Below are positions 24,830-36,726 of a DNA stretch of 64,000 nucleotides, in pieces. The stretch's first letter is position 1, and every line of letters begins with the position of its first letter. This DNA comes from Channa striata (lineage: Eukaryota > Chordata > Actinopteri > Anabantiformes > Channidae). The position numbers and the translations under genes are program-made. The notes beneath the pieces were generated by a model. The model saw only the letters and a program-made list of their open reading frames with translations, did no database searches and was not told the DNA's origin. Location of the stretch: NCBI GenBank assembly GCA_033026295.1, contig CM065187.1, positions 2,620,888 through 2,684,887 of the forward strand, in the 5' to 3' direction.

Positions 24830-27800
24830 ATGTGGAGCTGCAGCCCGTGGGCATTTCTGCCTCTCACCTACTCTGTGTGCACAGCTGCTGGACTGTGGCT
24901 GGTGTGAGTTCTGTTCTTTATTTTGTGTGGTACCTGATGGAATCCATCAGGTACCACAAAAAATGAAAAAAACAGCAGAATAAATGTAGGATCTAGAAAA
25001 GAAAATAGCCTAATAATTATATGCAGTTGGGGAGGCGTGATACAGTAGTTAAAGTGTGTGAGTCTGTGAGAGGCAACAGCGACACAAACTAAGTTGGTCA
25101 ATCACACACATCAGTCTGCAGCCGTTCGAGCTGTTGGAGGCTGAAGCCTGATGGCAGCAGGGACCGAAGGCCTGCAGCAATGCTCCCGATGGACTGTGGG
25201 TGGAGTGGCCTCGTCTTTCTGTCCGTCCATCTGGTTACAGCGAGCCAGGACTGAGTTCACGCAGCCGCGTCCCCGTCTGGTCGTCCGCGACCTTGTCCCG
25301 GCAGAGCTCAGCTCTCTCACGGGGAGCGTGTGTAAACAGGGCTGTATCCATGTTACCGTGAGCCTCCTGACACAGCTGCCAAACGCTTGCACACAAACGC
25401 GCACAATCAGACGCAAGTTCACGTCAAGCGGATTGAGCTGCTGGGAAAAAGGCAACACAAAAACAACGCAAAGTGAGGAGCTGCTGGAGTTGGCCGCCAC
25501 GCAACAGCAATACTGAAACATGACACGTTTACATCAGCAAAACAGCGCACAAACCCAACTTTGAATGCATTTACATTTACATTTACATTTAGGCATTTGT
25601 CAGACGCTTTTATCAAAAGCGACTTACAAGTGAGAAACAAACAAGCAATAAAATCTAAGTTTAGGAGAGAAACATCAAAGAAAGTGCAATCAAACAAGTG
25701 TTAGGGTTTCATGAGATGCAAGTAGAGAAAAAAGAAAAAGCAGGAAGTTGTTTTTTTTTTAAGGAAGAGATGGAAGAGTTCTGCTCCTCAGTTTGCAGCG
25801 GAGTGTTTGGGAGCGAGCAGATCCAGATGTTTTTTCCCTGCTCCCTCTCACTCAAATCCGACTCTACCGTTAGAAATCTGCTTGCAGTCGAAATTTGTTT
25901 GTGCTTTCTCAAACCTTTCGTGTTTCCGTGTTTCCAAAAACCTGCAGGTCAAAAAAAGTGACAGTAAAACAAGGTGCAAAATGATTTTTTAAAAATGGGA
26001 ACAAACTACAGCTACTAAGAGATGCAGGATGACAAGACAGATTAAAAATTACAAACACACACTCACAAACCAAGTGACAAAAAAGACGCAAAACACCCGG
26101 AGAGGATCCACCTACATGTCAGTTCTGTTGTGTAATATTGTTTGTGACACACACACCTTCTTCCTGCACCAGGTGATTGTATAATTTTACTCCTCTTCAA
26201 CTATTTGTTTTCTTGTGCACTTTGCTCCATTTTCACAGATACTTATTAGCTGTGGAAAGCAAGTCGATAGCTCCTCTGGGTTTACGCCAGTGGTAAGAAT
26301 CAAACCCACAATCTGTCATCAGTAAACTAATAATCGCTTTGGAGAAATGTTATTTTTTATTTTGTTTTTAGGAAGAAGAATGAGTCTTTATATCCTCCGT
26401 ACATCAGGTGTGTCCATTTTTTTGGTTTATTAATAAAAAGACACTGTGCTTATTGTCGCAGAGCAAATACCCATTTGTTCCTTCTCCCCTTCTCAGTAAT
26501 GCTGGCGACTCTCCACCAGCCAGCTGCATCTTCAGCCTGGTCATGAACCTGGCAGCCTTCACAGGTAAGAGCGCTGAGGCTGCGGCCGTGTGGACACTTA
26601 ATCCAGTCACAATCCAACACGATCGATCTGTTCCTGATTAGAAACGTGGGCACTGCGGTGAGCAAATCGTGCACTTTTTGGGGAGTGATCCACATGTGTT
26701 GCCTTAGTGAGCGTTTGCAGCAGCAGGATGTGTGTGTTACAATGTCAGCGGGAGAGACAGACGAGAGGTGAACAAGGACTTGGGGTCAAATTAGTGAATC
26801 CTGAGGTGGATGGAAACATGCTTAGAATGAATGAATTTAAAGCAGAGTCTTTTTTTTCTTTTTTTGCCCCATCTCCCTCAAATTTGAACCAAAAAAACGA
26901 GAATTCTGCAGGTTGCAGACTGAGCGCACACCTCACAAGATGGCGTCCCTGCATCCAACTGTTTACACAACAAGAACTATCTTTACATTATTTATTGAAT
27001 GCATTTTTTAGTTTGTTTTATTTTGGTATCGCGCCAAACATGTGGTTCGTCTCCAATTTACAGGCAATGCTCCTACACACACGACAGAGGAGGCAAATTA
27101 CAATGTTCGATATGGCATTTATCTGCAAATGATGTGTCACGCTCTTTTTTAAGTAGCTGGCAAAATTCACATAAGAACCAACATTACTACAGGAAGTCTT
27201 GCACAAAACCTGGAACAAAATCCATCCATCATGTGTAACTGGTCATCCAGTTCAGGGTTGTGTCCCAGGCAGTTTAGAGCCACCAGTTAAGCCAACATGC
27301 GTGTCTTTGGACTGTGGGAGGAAACTGATATAAGCATGGACATGAACCCGCAGCCTCCTGGCTATGAGGCAGCAGCTCTAACCACCACACCACCGAGCAC
27401 CTGATTTTCATACTGAGTTTCATATTTCAAATGCTCCCTACTGCTTTCATTTATTTTATGAATTACATCGCTGCCTAACCACACGGACTGCGTTGATCCT
27501 TTTGTTCTCTGTGCCCTTCAGGCTTCATCATAGGCGTCCTCCGGTACCTGCAGCTGAAACACAGGTTAAACACACCGTGGCTGAACATGTGCAGCGTGCT
27601 GGCTTTCTCTGGCAGCTGTGTAGGAATGACACTCGTCGGCAACTTCCAGGTAACATGCAGACGCTCTAAAGAAACGTCTTCGTTGATATGCAGAATAGTA
27701 GGAATTTCACGAACTTCGTCTTTGGAAATGTTGCTTTAGATTGGAGCACTGCCCAGAACTCACACTTTGGGCATGTTCTCGACGTTGGAATGGGCCTGCT

Positions 27801-28346
27801 GTTCTGTTGGATTCAGTCCTTTTTGAGCCTGAAGGCCAAAGTGATGAATGAGGGGAAGAAGGTCGGCATCCTTCGCTTCTTCTTGTCTGGATCCATCACA
27901 TTCTGCATGATACTCAGTATCCTTTCACTCAGAGCGGCTTCAGAGAGCGTAATGGTTGATATGTAGTAGGCTCCTAACTGAAGTCCGAGATCGACAAGAC
28001 TCTCCTCAAAGCTTGGTCACGAATCGTCAAACGTTCTCTGCGGAGAAGTTCAGATGGTAAGTCTAGATTCAGGATCTCTTCTGTCTTCGTGTGCTATAAT
28101 CTTTCGTTCTGGGTCAGCCTTAACTCACCTGGTGCAGCCTTCTTCCTCATGTCTCAGGGCATCTACATCCACGCAGCTCGATGCCAGTGGGCGCTCGCCA
28201 TGTTCTTCCTCGTCTTCCTCGGCACTTTTACCGTCGAGTTTGGCCACTATCGTTTCCTCTTAGAGTGCACAGAAAACCCCGGAAATCCAGTCAGGCTGCA
28301 GGAAAACCTCCCTGAAGTGACTGTAACCGAGCCGAACCAAATGTAG
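24830..28346 (+). CDS. TMEM150C-like (DRAM/Frag1 family) multipass membrane protein, paralogue with a one-base exon deficit
   Basis: Small membrane protein of the TMEM150/DRAM family; TMEM150C (tentonin 3) has been linked to mechanosensitive currents. Exons: 24830-24903, 26239-26292, 26372-26407, 26497-26564, 27522-27649, 27740 or 27757 to 27916, and 28138-28346. It starts MWSCSPWAFLPL; recognisable parts are GDSPPASCIFSLVMN, WLNMCSVLAFSGSC, VGNFQ, LFCWIQSFLSLK and HAARCQWALAMFF. All exon sizes match tmem150c (36727-39053) except the sixth: from the homologous acceptor at 27739 it has 177 nt against 178, which breaks the frame near 27781-27786. An in-phase acceptor at 27756 restores it, giving about 242 residues but losing five or six. 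The intron at 27917-28137 is U12-type. The gene could be functional, a young pseudogene, or affected by an assembly error. Confidence 0.8.
24927..24957. repeat. Perfect 15-bp-arm palindrome
   Basis: GTGGTACCTGATGGA, a single A, then its exact reverse complement. It lies in intron 1 of the tmem150c-like gene, 24 bp after the donor, and would form a very tight hairpin in RNA or a cruciform in DNA. Neighbouring bases extend the symmetry imperfectly (TTTGTG on one side, CACAAA on the other). Confidence 0.9.
25566..25645 (+). repeat. Teleost dispersed repeat tail (CAGACGCTTTTAT...GCGACTTACAA type)
   Basis: Tandem ATTTAC units followed by GGCATTTGTCAGACGCTTTT and GCGACTTACAAGTGAG. This phrase is the widely shared tail of several tRNA-derived and L2-like elements in fish. 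It sits in intron 1 of the tmem150c-like gene. A reverse-oriented diverged copy is at about 39640-39690. Confidence 0.65.
27231..27402 (-). repeat. Second copy of the degenerate teleost interspersed repeat
   Basis: On the minus strand it reads, in order, GGTGGTGTGGTGGTTAGAGC, TCATAGCCAGGAGGCTGCGG, CCTCCCACAGTCCAAAGACA, and a GGTGGCTCTAAACTGCCTGG tail. The same family as 1957-2165, opposite orientation. It lies in intron 4 of the tmem150c-like gene (26565-27521). Confidence 0.65.
27917..28137 (+). other. U12-type (minor spliceosome) intron of tmem150c-like gene
   Basis: The intron starts GTATCCTTTC, matching the U12 GT-AG donor consensus, and has the branch motif CCTTAAC at 28118-28124, followed about 13 nt later by the acceptor CAG. 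It joins codons so that the protein reads ILTFFLMSQG, in register with tmem150c. Phase 1. Confidence 0.88.
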
Positions 28347-29060
28347 AGATTTATTCTGGTGCAGATCCAACAGAACAGCCTGTGAATGTTTACCATTAGA
28401 AATATGTATTTGCTCTACAAGCATTTGTATAGTTAATGAATTTAGATTATTTTTGTAACGTTCAGAATCTTTATTTAAGAATGCTATATTCTAATTAAGA
28501 ATATGCACATTTGCACGGCAGGCAAAAAATATCTGGTTTTATTCACTGGACTCCAGGTTTGCAAAATTCCAATAAGCTTATACAGACGTGGACGAAATTG
28601 ACGAGATCCTTCCAGAAATAAAAGAACAACCCTCAACATCTGTTAGCAGTGAAAGCAGAGTCAGAGTGTGGAAGGACACCAACAATTCCGTCTTTAAATC
28701 TATAGCCTGAAGGTTATGTTTGCGTTTTATAAAGACATGAGTTCAGAGTAGTTTGTATTATTCACTGTGTTGCTCATTTAGGGTAAGGCAGGGACAGCTG
28801 GGACCCGAACAGAGAACCTCTGTTCTACATCTGTTACGTAGCTGAAGATCAAACCACGTTATATGATCAATTTAATGCAGAAAATCTGGTCATTTTTAAG
28901 GCTTTTGTGTGCAAACGTGGGCCAACAAATTAGGTTGTTAGTGAATTTACCATCTAACATTTTAAACCGCTTTTTCAGGACGGGGAGACATTCAATATTG
29001 TGGTAACGGCTCAACATTCGCACTGAGGACACAGACAGGACTTAAAGTGAAACAAGGCAT
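28347..29060. other. 3' UTRs of tmem150c-like and enoph1 in convergent arrangement
   Basis: The first part is the 3' UTR of the plus-strand gene, ending at the AATAAA at 28617-28622. The remainder up to 29060 is AT-rich spacer with no recognised feature. Confidence 0.5.
28617..28622 (+). terminator. Poly(A) signal AATAAA for tmem150c-like gene
   Basis: AATAAA 271 nt after the stop codon at 28346 on the plus strand. Canonical hexamer; usage not shown. Confidence 0.55.
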
Positions 29061-29066
29061 TTTATT
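29061..29066 (-). terminator. Poly(A) signal AATAAA for enoph1
   Basis: Minus-strand AATAAA about 700 nt below the enoph1 stop at 29763. It would leave about 440 bp between the ends of the two convergent genes. Confidence 0.5.
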
Positions 29067-29762
29067 GGAAGTCACTTTCCTGAAATATGAGAAAAAATAT
29101 TCCACACAGAAATCATCAATCTGGCAACTTTTAAGTTAACGTTCCAGGACCTACACCACAGCTGAACATTGAGGATGGCACATTTAAATAGACACGAATC
29201 ACCTGCGAGGGGTTATGTAAGACATTCAAACAAAGACAAACTCGCTGTGAGCAGCGTGTCTGCCGAGTGCATCTACTTTCTAAACCGTAACTGTTCAGGT
29301 GCTGAATAAAACGTCATACAGCTGCGTGCGCGCGCACACCACACACCTGCATGTGTAGAGGGGAAGTACACGAAACAATGACACACAGCTCTCACACACA
29401 AAGATGTTAACGTTGAAGGATTCATGATTAAATACAGTTCCTCTAAAAAGGTAAAAAGGTTAAGTTAACCTCACAGGTCATGTGCAGCACCATTTATCTA
29501 CAGCTTTTCTGTTCCCAACCAAATGGTCCAAAGATAGTGATGTTCCATTTGAGTTCCCGTTAACACTCCATAAATCTGCTTCCACACACGTGAAAGCCAG
29601 CCTTTATAAAAGCCTGGAACTTCATTAGCCCTAGAGGCGGCTAACTGTCGCTCCAGCAGCACCTCCTACACCTGCTAGACTGAACAAAACGTGGGGGGAG
29701 GGGAAGAAAAGGAAAAAAGGTCGTTATGAAGTCAGGAGTTCTCTCTGCCGCTCCGCGACGCG

Positions 29763-32700
29763 CTAAGCTCGTCCCATCACTTCGAGTTGGCCAAAGGACG
29801 TGATGAGGCTATAGTGGGACTGCTCCTCCTCAGTCAGCTCCATGTTTCCAGGCCTGACCACCAGCACCACGTTCAGCCCGGCTTCTTCGGCTGCTTTAGC
29901 CTCTGCAAGGACAAACCCGCAAGTCAATAGAAACATCCATAATTTAACAGAGGATGGAGGTGGAATACATGTGCTCGTTTCAGTGCTGTGCTCATTCGAC
30001 TGCATGTTTTCTACAAACGCTAGGCGTCCTTGAAGGATCCCTGCAGACATTTTTGTTCGTCTGTACACAGCAGTTCTAATGTTTTAACGCTGTTTCATTG
30101 ATCTACAGTGACAGTAACGTCATAAATACATGGCAAACATTCAAACTTCAACTGTGTTTTTTTTTTCATATGTGAACATTTCTTTAGATACTAAGGACAG
30201 TTTAGAAGTCACATTCTAATGTTCTTTCAGGCAACAAGGGCAGTGATGAAGACTGCAACCTGATGTTGAACTGCACTTCTTTTCCCCGCGAAATAATAGA
30301 TTGAGACTGAAAAATAACCAGAATTATTAATAAATTAATTTGTTTGCAATGGGATCTTTGTTTGTTGTATTGCACAGGAACACTTTAAGTCTAAGGTCAG
30401 CCTACAGTTATCACACTGAATTGGGTTTAAGAGTCTTCATTATTATTTTATTCAATATCACTGAATATAAAGCCTAATTTCAGCACAACATGCGACAAAC
30501 TCTTTCAAAAAGCCAATTTCACAGAGGGAACAAATCCTGGGAATTGAGTGCGTTCTTGCCGTCCAACTAACTTTACCTCGAGTGACATCTGTCAAGAAAG
30601 TGATCTCCTCAGGTTGACGGCCGATCCTCTCTGCAATTCTCTCATAGCTTTTTGCATCTACTTTAGCACCTATGGTGGTGTCAAAGTGACCATCAAATAA
30701 CTGGAAAGAGCAAAAACATCTGATTAGACATAACATACAGAATATTAACACGACGAGAGCTCCTTCACTCACAAGAAAGCAATCCAGAATATGACTCTCA
30801 TGCAGGAAGTAGTTGTATGAGCATAAGTGTTCTTTTAACATCCCTGCTGCTCTGATTTGTGAAATAATAATTTCTGAGAGCAAACTTGAGACTCGTCACT
30901 GTAAAACTCTTTTTTCTTTTGGTCCCATTTGACTTTTTTTTAAAAGAAATGTTCCTACTAAACAGAATCAGAGCCGGACTTGAGTGACTTTATGATAATG
31001 ATAAACACTCACAGACAAAGCTCATCAGTATGAAACAAGCAGTGAAGAGTGTTTCGTGAACCTGGATTGTATAAACAAACCTCACAAAGAAAATCCGTAC
31101 GTTTGTAATAAAATGAGAGAGGTGATACTCACATCTAACACATCACCTTCCACAGAATGTCCAAACAGAAGTTTCTGTGCCTCCACGCTTCCCGACGAGT
31201 AAATGTAGACTTTCAATCCCTGTTCTCTCCATCTTTTAATGCATGGAACTACATCCTGGTAGATCCTGTATGAAACAAACATCAAATGATATGCATTAAT
31301 TATGTTACGATCCTGACGGGTTATCATCACTTTAAAAGTTAAAGATCTGTCATAAGTGCATTTGAATGGATTACTACTTCTAAGAGCATTTTCAAAATTA
31401 ATTACAAAGAAATTAATACACATTTTAACACCATTAGTTTCAATGGAAACTTAAATGCAATAATGCAAAAAAAAAAGTTTAGTGATTGTTTACAATTTAC
31501 AAAATCATTATTTATGGCTCGAAACGAACTTGATCGACCTGATTGACCTGTAGGACTCAACCATGTTCCCTTTGGATGTAATTTAATTGTTTTTTATGTG
31601 GCTGCCTCTGTCCTGCTGTGCAGCGATGACCAAACAGCTTCCTGTCTTTGATCCATTCATCACTAACTTGCACCTGCATTATTAAGTCTTATAAATTGTT
31701 TATAATGCTTGTATGATTGTGTACATATGTGACACACTTGTATTCTTACTTTTTCATGTTTAGATTGTATACACTGAATAAAAACATAGTGATACAGTAA
31801 CTTGAGCAAAACAATCTTCTTCATGTTTACCTTTAAAATAGAAATAACAATGCTAATGGATGTTATGAAAGCCCGGGTTAATGAACTGTTTGGGAACGTG
31901 CATAATTCATGCTGACTGTATTCCTGCAAGTTCTTACATAATTTAAAACACGGCTTCTGGATTTTAACATGAGGAAAGTGAGCGATGTACTTACTCGCCT
32001 TTGATTCTCCCAGAAGAATACGCCGCCCTCCACATGTGACCCTGTAACCGTTTGAGTGCTGTTGACTTCCTGTCTGCTGCCATCTGCCACAGCACATTAT
32101 CCACCACTTCCCTGATGGCCTTCTCCTCATCTGTGTGAACTGTCTGGTCCACGGCATGGACAGGACACGCCCGGTTCTGTCTCATGTCTTCTTCAATCTG
32201 TCACAACAGTCAGGCTACTCATTAGGAGCATTGCCAGATGTGCTGAGTTTTTTGGCACAATATCGCGAATGATCAGACCCGGATGAGCAGGAGCACACCA
32301 TGTGTCTAAACCATTTTTTTAAACTAACAAGTTTTTTTTAAGTAAATATTATTGCCTTTTTGTGCTTTTGCACATTTAAACTATTATTTATTTCTGCAGG
32401 CCACTTCACTACATTGTATTTCATATTACTGTATTGACTTGAAAGCATCACTGTTTTTTCTCTCTGCCTGTAGCCAATGGGAAACCTGCTGATCTGGTTC
32501 CTAGTGTCAATATACGTGGTCTAGTCAACAACCAGAAGGGTGCGCGGTTATACCAGATGATAAAATCCCATTTTTCTAATGGAATTCTGTGCGTTTGAAG
32601 AACCAACATAACTGCATAACCTGATCCAGGATGGACGCATCCAACATTAGTCCACCGAACTTGGATCTTTTAAACCACGTACAAAAAGTAGCGCCCAGGT

Positions 32701-34223
32701 CTGGACTTTGACTAAGCCGCTCCTGAGCTCAACATACTCTTATGTTTGGGATCCTTGTCTTGCTGCATAATCCAGCTGTTACTGAGCTTTAAGTCACAGA
32801 CTGATGATGTTCTCCTTCCGGACAGATTCTCTAGTAGAAGCAGAATTCATGTTTTATTCAATAACAGCAAGTCATGCTGAAGCAGCAAAGCCTCCAGGCA
32901 CTTGCCCACTACCACCACCAAGCCGGACCTTACTTGTGGGAATGTTCACTATTATTTCTCCATTGTGGATGTGTATAATCCTCGAACCCTTAGAAGTAAT
33001 GCTTTCCACACTGGCTGGTAGTTTTTAGGCATAGTAACAAAGCAAATACATTTTTCTCACATGACCTTCCTTCCTTAATAAATACAATTATAAATTAAAG
33101 CTTTTATTTTGTTTTCACTCAGACCTTGTTTCCTGTTCAATTTCAACTGAAAGTCTGAGACAGTTAAGTATGTTAAAACAATACACTGTTAGCCCTGCAT
33201 CGGCCTTGTATGACAATAAGATTCAAAATTTGTTTTTGAGATTAGTTAGTTAATTAGTGGTTAAGTCACATTTAATGAAAACTCACAATCCATTTACCTG
33301 TTTCTTAAGAAGGTGAACATCTTGTTTACACTCATCTTCTTCCCAGTGACTGGACAGATAATCCTCAAGGTGTTCCTTGATGTATGGAAATAAAATATCC
33401 TGAAAAAGACAAACAGACTTTTTAGGAGCTCCTTACAGAAAAAAAAACCCAAATACTGAAACTAAAAACACTTTAAATGCAAATTTATAAATACAACTGG
33501 AGAAATTAAGATATTACAAACTCTCACAAATAAAGTTTTGCTTTATTCCTTTAATCTGTACGTGAAATGAACTTAAAAACGTCTGAACATTTCCACTTTC
33601 TGCTGAATTACTTATTGATGTAGCACATGCCAAGCTCAATACAAACTAATAGACATGTTACATAAATTACATATCACTTTCCTTAAAAAATAAATTGGCT
33701 GACATGGAAATTTTTAAAGCATGTCCCTTGAAACCTTTGGGCCTGTACTTGCCCTTTTACATGGATCCACCTGGGACAGTTTTTCAAAAGGGAAAACGAA
33801 AGTTACGACGATCCCAAAGTGACTTGAACGCAACCTTATTTTAATCACTGTTTTTACGATTAACATTGCAGCATTAATATTTGAGGTAATTTGTTAACCA
33901 ATTTAAAAAAAAAAAAACAGTGGAAGAACAACGAGGGCCCTCAGACACAAACAGAGTCGAGAGAAGCGGTTTTGAATAGCGGACAAATCCACAGAATCGC
34001 GCTGCTTCAGGTGCTGCTGCCCAGGTGACAGCCGCGTTAGCATGGCCGACGAAACGTCAGCTAGCTGGCTAACAAAGCTAGCTGACGAGTAGGAATTTAA
34101 CGCCGAAACATAAAAACTGTTTGGTGTCATAAAACTCACCTTCACGAATGTGATCGGCGTGGTGGTGCCTTCAATATCCAGTAAGAACGCCGTGGTGCAA
34201 GCGCGAACCGACACCGCTTCCAT
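29763..34223 (-). CDS. enoph1: Enolase-phosphatase E1 (acireductone synthase)
   Basis: Bifunctional HAD-superfamily enzyme of methionine salvage that enolises and dephosphorylates 2,3-diketo-5-methylthiopentyl-1-phosphate to the acireductone. Six exons: 34140-34223, 33298-33399, 31995-32197, 31133-31265, 30577-30700, 29763-29902; all GT-AG, phases close to 261 residues, the same length as human ENOPH1. HAD motif I is D16-x-E18 in FLLDIEGTTTP. Motif II is in YIYSSGS (150-156). The motif III lysine is K187 (HFDTTIGAK). Motif IV is D212 in LTDVTRE. HMWRAAYSSGRIKGE in exon 3 is typical of the family. The start at 34223 matches the family start. The frame stays open further upstream, but I found no ATG there. 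The gene is flanked by the two tmem150c paralogues, and ENOPH1-TMEM150C adjacency is also the human arrangement. Confidence 0.97.
32515..33010 (-). mobile_element. Decayed DNA-transposon-like remnant in enoph1 intron 2
   Basis: Phrases such as GGTCTGGACTTTGACTAAGC, TTGTCTTGCTGCATAATCCA, GTCACAGACTGATG, CAGATTCTCTAGTAGAAGCA, ATTCATG and CACTACCACCACCAAGC occur in the order seen in abundant fish DNA-transposon copies (antisense of a transposase region). The copy is broken by many changes and encodes nothing. Family not assigned; recognition is from memory of repeat phrases. Confidence 0.5.
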
Positions 34224-34560
34224 TTTTGGGGGCTCACACTCGGGTTCGCTGACGTTAGCTCGATTAGCAGCAGCCGCAGTGAGGAAACCAGGCACCGCTG
34301 CTCGTCTGCGGCCGAACCCGGGAATGACGAAGGATCGACGCGAGGATCGAGTGCGCGATGACGGGTGGAGGTGGATGACAGGTGGAGGAGCCGCCTGGTT
34401 GTCGGTGACTAGCTGCTTGTCCTGTCCATCCCCCGCAGCTGGAGCTAACCAAACACTGGCTAACGTCAGAGCGAAGCAGCAGCAGCAGCAGTGAGACACA
34501 TGTCGGGGAGGCGCCGGTTCGCCCTCCGGCTCAGCAGGGGGCGCTGTTCAGCACCGCAGC
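34224..34560 (-). promoter_or_regulatory. enoph1 5' UTR and CpG-rich promoter
   Basis: CpG-rich sequence upstream of the ATG at 34223. GTTAGC/GCTAAC hexamers occur at 34254-34259, 34444-34449 and 34459-34464, and a denser set (GTTAGC, GCTAGC, GCTAAC) lies at 34036-34086 just inside intron 1. A short CAG run is at about 34478-34491. No TATA box recognised. Confidence 0.55.
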
Positions 34561-36594
34561 GCCATTTATGCGACATGTGCACAGGCGCTTATAGAAGCAA
34601 AACATAAATCACAACATCGTCAAGGAGATTAAATTATAAATGAAGCGAAAGAAGAGGAAAAACCGGGCAAAGAGGAAACCACACCTTTTTTTACTGGGAG
34701 GCCATGGGGCATACGCTCATTTTAAACTCAAATAAATGTATTATTTTATATCTTATAATAACCTCCATAATAATAACAACAATAATAATGTCTTTCCGTG
34801 TAAGAAATATGGCAACTATGTAGTTTACCATATATATCTCTAATCAGTCGTATAAATCAGTTATGGAGAAGTGAAAATCTCTTGGAGGAATATTAATAAT
34901 GAAGAACTGATGCACATAATGACAACATACAATTTATTTCTGTTTATTCATAAAGATAGTATCTGTTTGTCTTTCTCTTAATTGTATTCAAGAAATGTCA
35001 TCAAATAAAAATGCTTAAGTGGAGCAATTCACTGTTCAACTTTTGCAGGACAATTTGCAAATTCCTACACCCACATTTTGACTTTGGGAGGGGGCAGAAC
35101 CGAATGTTGCTCTGAACTGTTGCTGCTAATTTTAATACTATCAACATTCATGATGTCGTTAGTTTAGTATGTCAATGTTTAAAATGATTTTTAGTACAGA
35201 ACACAAAAGGCATTAAGGTCACAGAATATTAGACAAATACAAATGCAAGTACATGTATGGATCAGTACCTCTGTGCTGCTAAGTGTCTTTCTATTAAGGA
35301 TTATTCTTCATCATTCCAAAGCAAATGTCCTGGGGCCCCAGAACAGGTTCATCTGGTCGTGGTAAACACAGATGACACAGCTGAGTTTTCCACAGTAAGT
35401 TAGTTTACTCTGATGCTGCTCTTTGTGAGTTACACAAAACTATTTGTCCTAATTTTAAGACTATAATCCAAACTTTTGTGCCAATTCCTTTTTGCAATGT
35501 AAGGCTGTAGATAACACACACACACACACACACAAAGCAGCCTATGGCAATACTGTCAATAAAATATAATTTAAATATGGTATTTGTGATGTTTGTCAGT
35601 TCACCAGCTAAGACAAACCACCTTGACATTTATTTATTTACTAGCAAAAAACCAAAACAAAAATACATGTTATCAGTGACAGAGAACCATAGCTGTATTC
35701 ATGTCGTTTGAGGAACTGAAAACATTTAAATATTTAAAAAATAAAACGTGAGTCATGTCTATACAAGTGAAATTCATTGAGCCTTGACAAAAGCAGCAGA
35801 TGCATCTTTTCTGTTATTATATATTAAATAACAGAAATACATATTTTAAAGCCTATATGTTTTAATTTTAGTCTTTTTCTATAATCACTTCCTGTTTTGA
35901 TCCACTGCAGCATTTTTTAGCTTGTTACAGTGTAAAAACATTTACTGACACACAGGAAACAGTCTCCACAGGGAAATCAAGCATTTTTGTTCCCCAACGC
36001 TACTTCTCTTCGAATCTGAATCTGTTGCTTAATCATTTTTTTTGCTGGCTTTAAATGGATTAAATGTAGAAAACATAAAGCAAAGATTTCAGTCTCTAGT
36101 TTCACATTAAGTTATTGGACATGAGAGTGACGTTTATTTTTTTAAATTTTGCTTTGGGCAAAATGAATAAGTGCAACTCGAACAGCTGCTGTAAGCCGTG
36201 TTTTATGGCGATGCCGTAAGAAAAACTGAAGGTAAACAAAGTTTTAGTTACTTTGAATAATTCAGACTTCACGAGTTGGTTTGACTGGAATAACACTTTA
36301 TTGAAGATAAAATATGGAAATATGAAATTTGAGTCTCAGTTGAATACTGTATATAAAAGTTGCACTTTAACATACTGTGAATATTACATATACATGTATA
36401 TTATGAGCAGCTTCAGCATGACAACAAAATGGCACGGAGCATTAAAATTACTGACAATAAACAAATATGTATTAAAAAAACTGTTATGAAATAACTGGAC
36501 GCGTGGACAGTGCTGGGAAATGCCAAAGGTTTGCTCATGCGGACGGCCTGCATGTAGGAATTATATTATAGTATCTGTTGGTTCATAGAAAAAC
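34560..36594. other. Intergenic AT-rich interval
   Basis: Between the enoph1 promoter and the tmem150c 3' end. Only a short CA run at about 35515-35534 stands out. No exon or recognised repeat on either strand. Confidence 0.5.
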
Positions 36595-36600
36595 TTTATT
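36595..36600 (-). terminator. Poly(A) signal AATAAA for tmem150c
   Basis: Minus-strand AATAAA about 130 nt below the stop at 36727. Another copy at 36298-36303 could serve a longer 3' UTR. Confidence 0.5.
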
Positions 36601-36726
36601 ACTTGTTGATTTAAAATAAAGTGACATTCAAACATGCATAAGTGAAGTGGTGATCATGTGTTCCTGCCATCAGAAACATTCAAAGTTGGACCAGAGAATC
36701 TGCAAATGTGACCCGGAGTAATGTTG

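Noticed and set aside
25111..25521. Overlapping long open frames on both strands in intron 1 of the tmem150c-like gene
   Set aside because: Local GC-rich composition explains them; no family hallmark and no splice structure.
27917..27966. Tmem150c-like protein ending ILSLRAASESVMVDM by reading into the intron
   Set aside because: The same IL(S/C)ILSL readthrough occurs in tmem150c because both introns start with the U12 donor; the downstream exon aligns with TMEM150C.
34224..34499. Long in-frame N-terminal extension of enoph1
   Set aside because: The frame is open but has no ATG; the Cys run comes from a CAG repeat on the other strand. The family start at 34223 gives exactly the human length.
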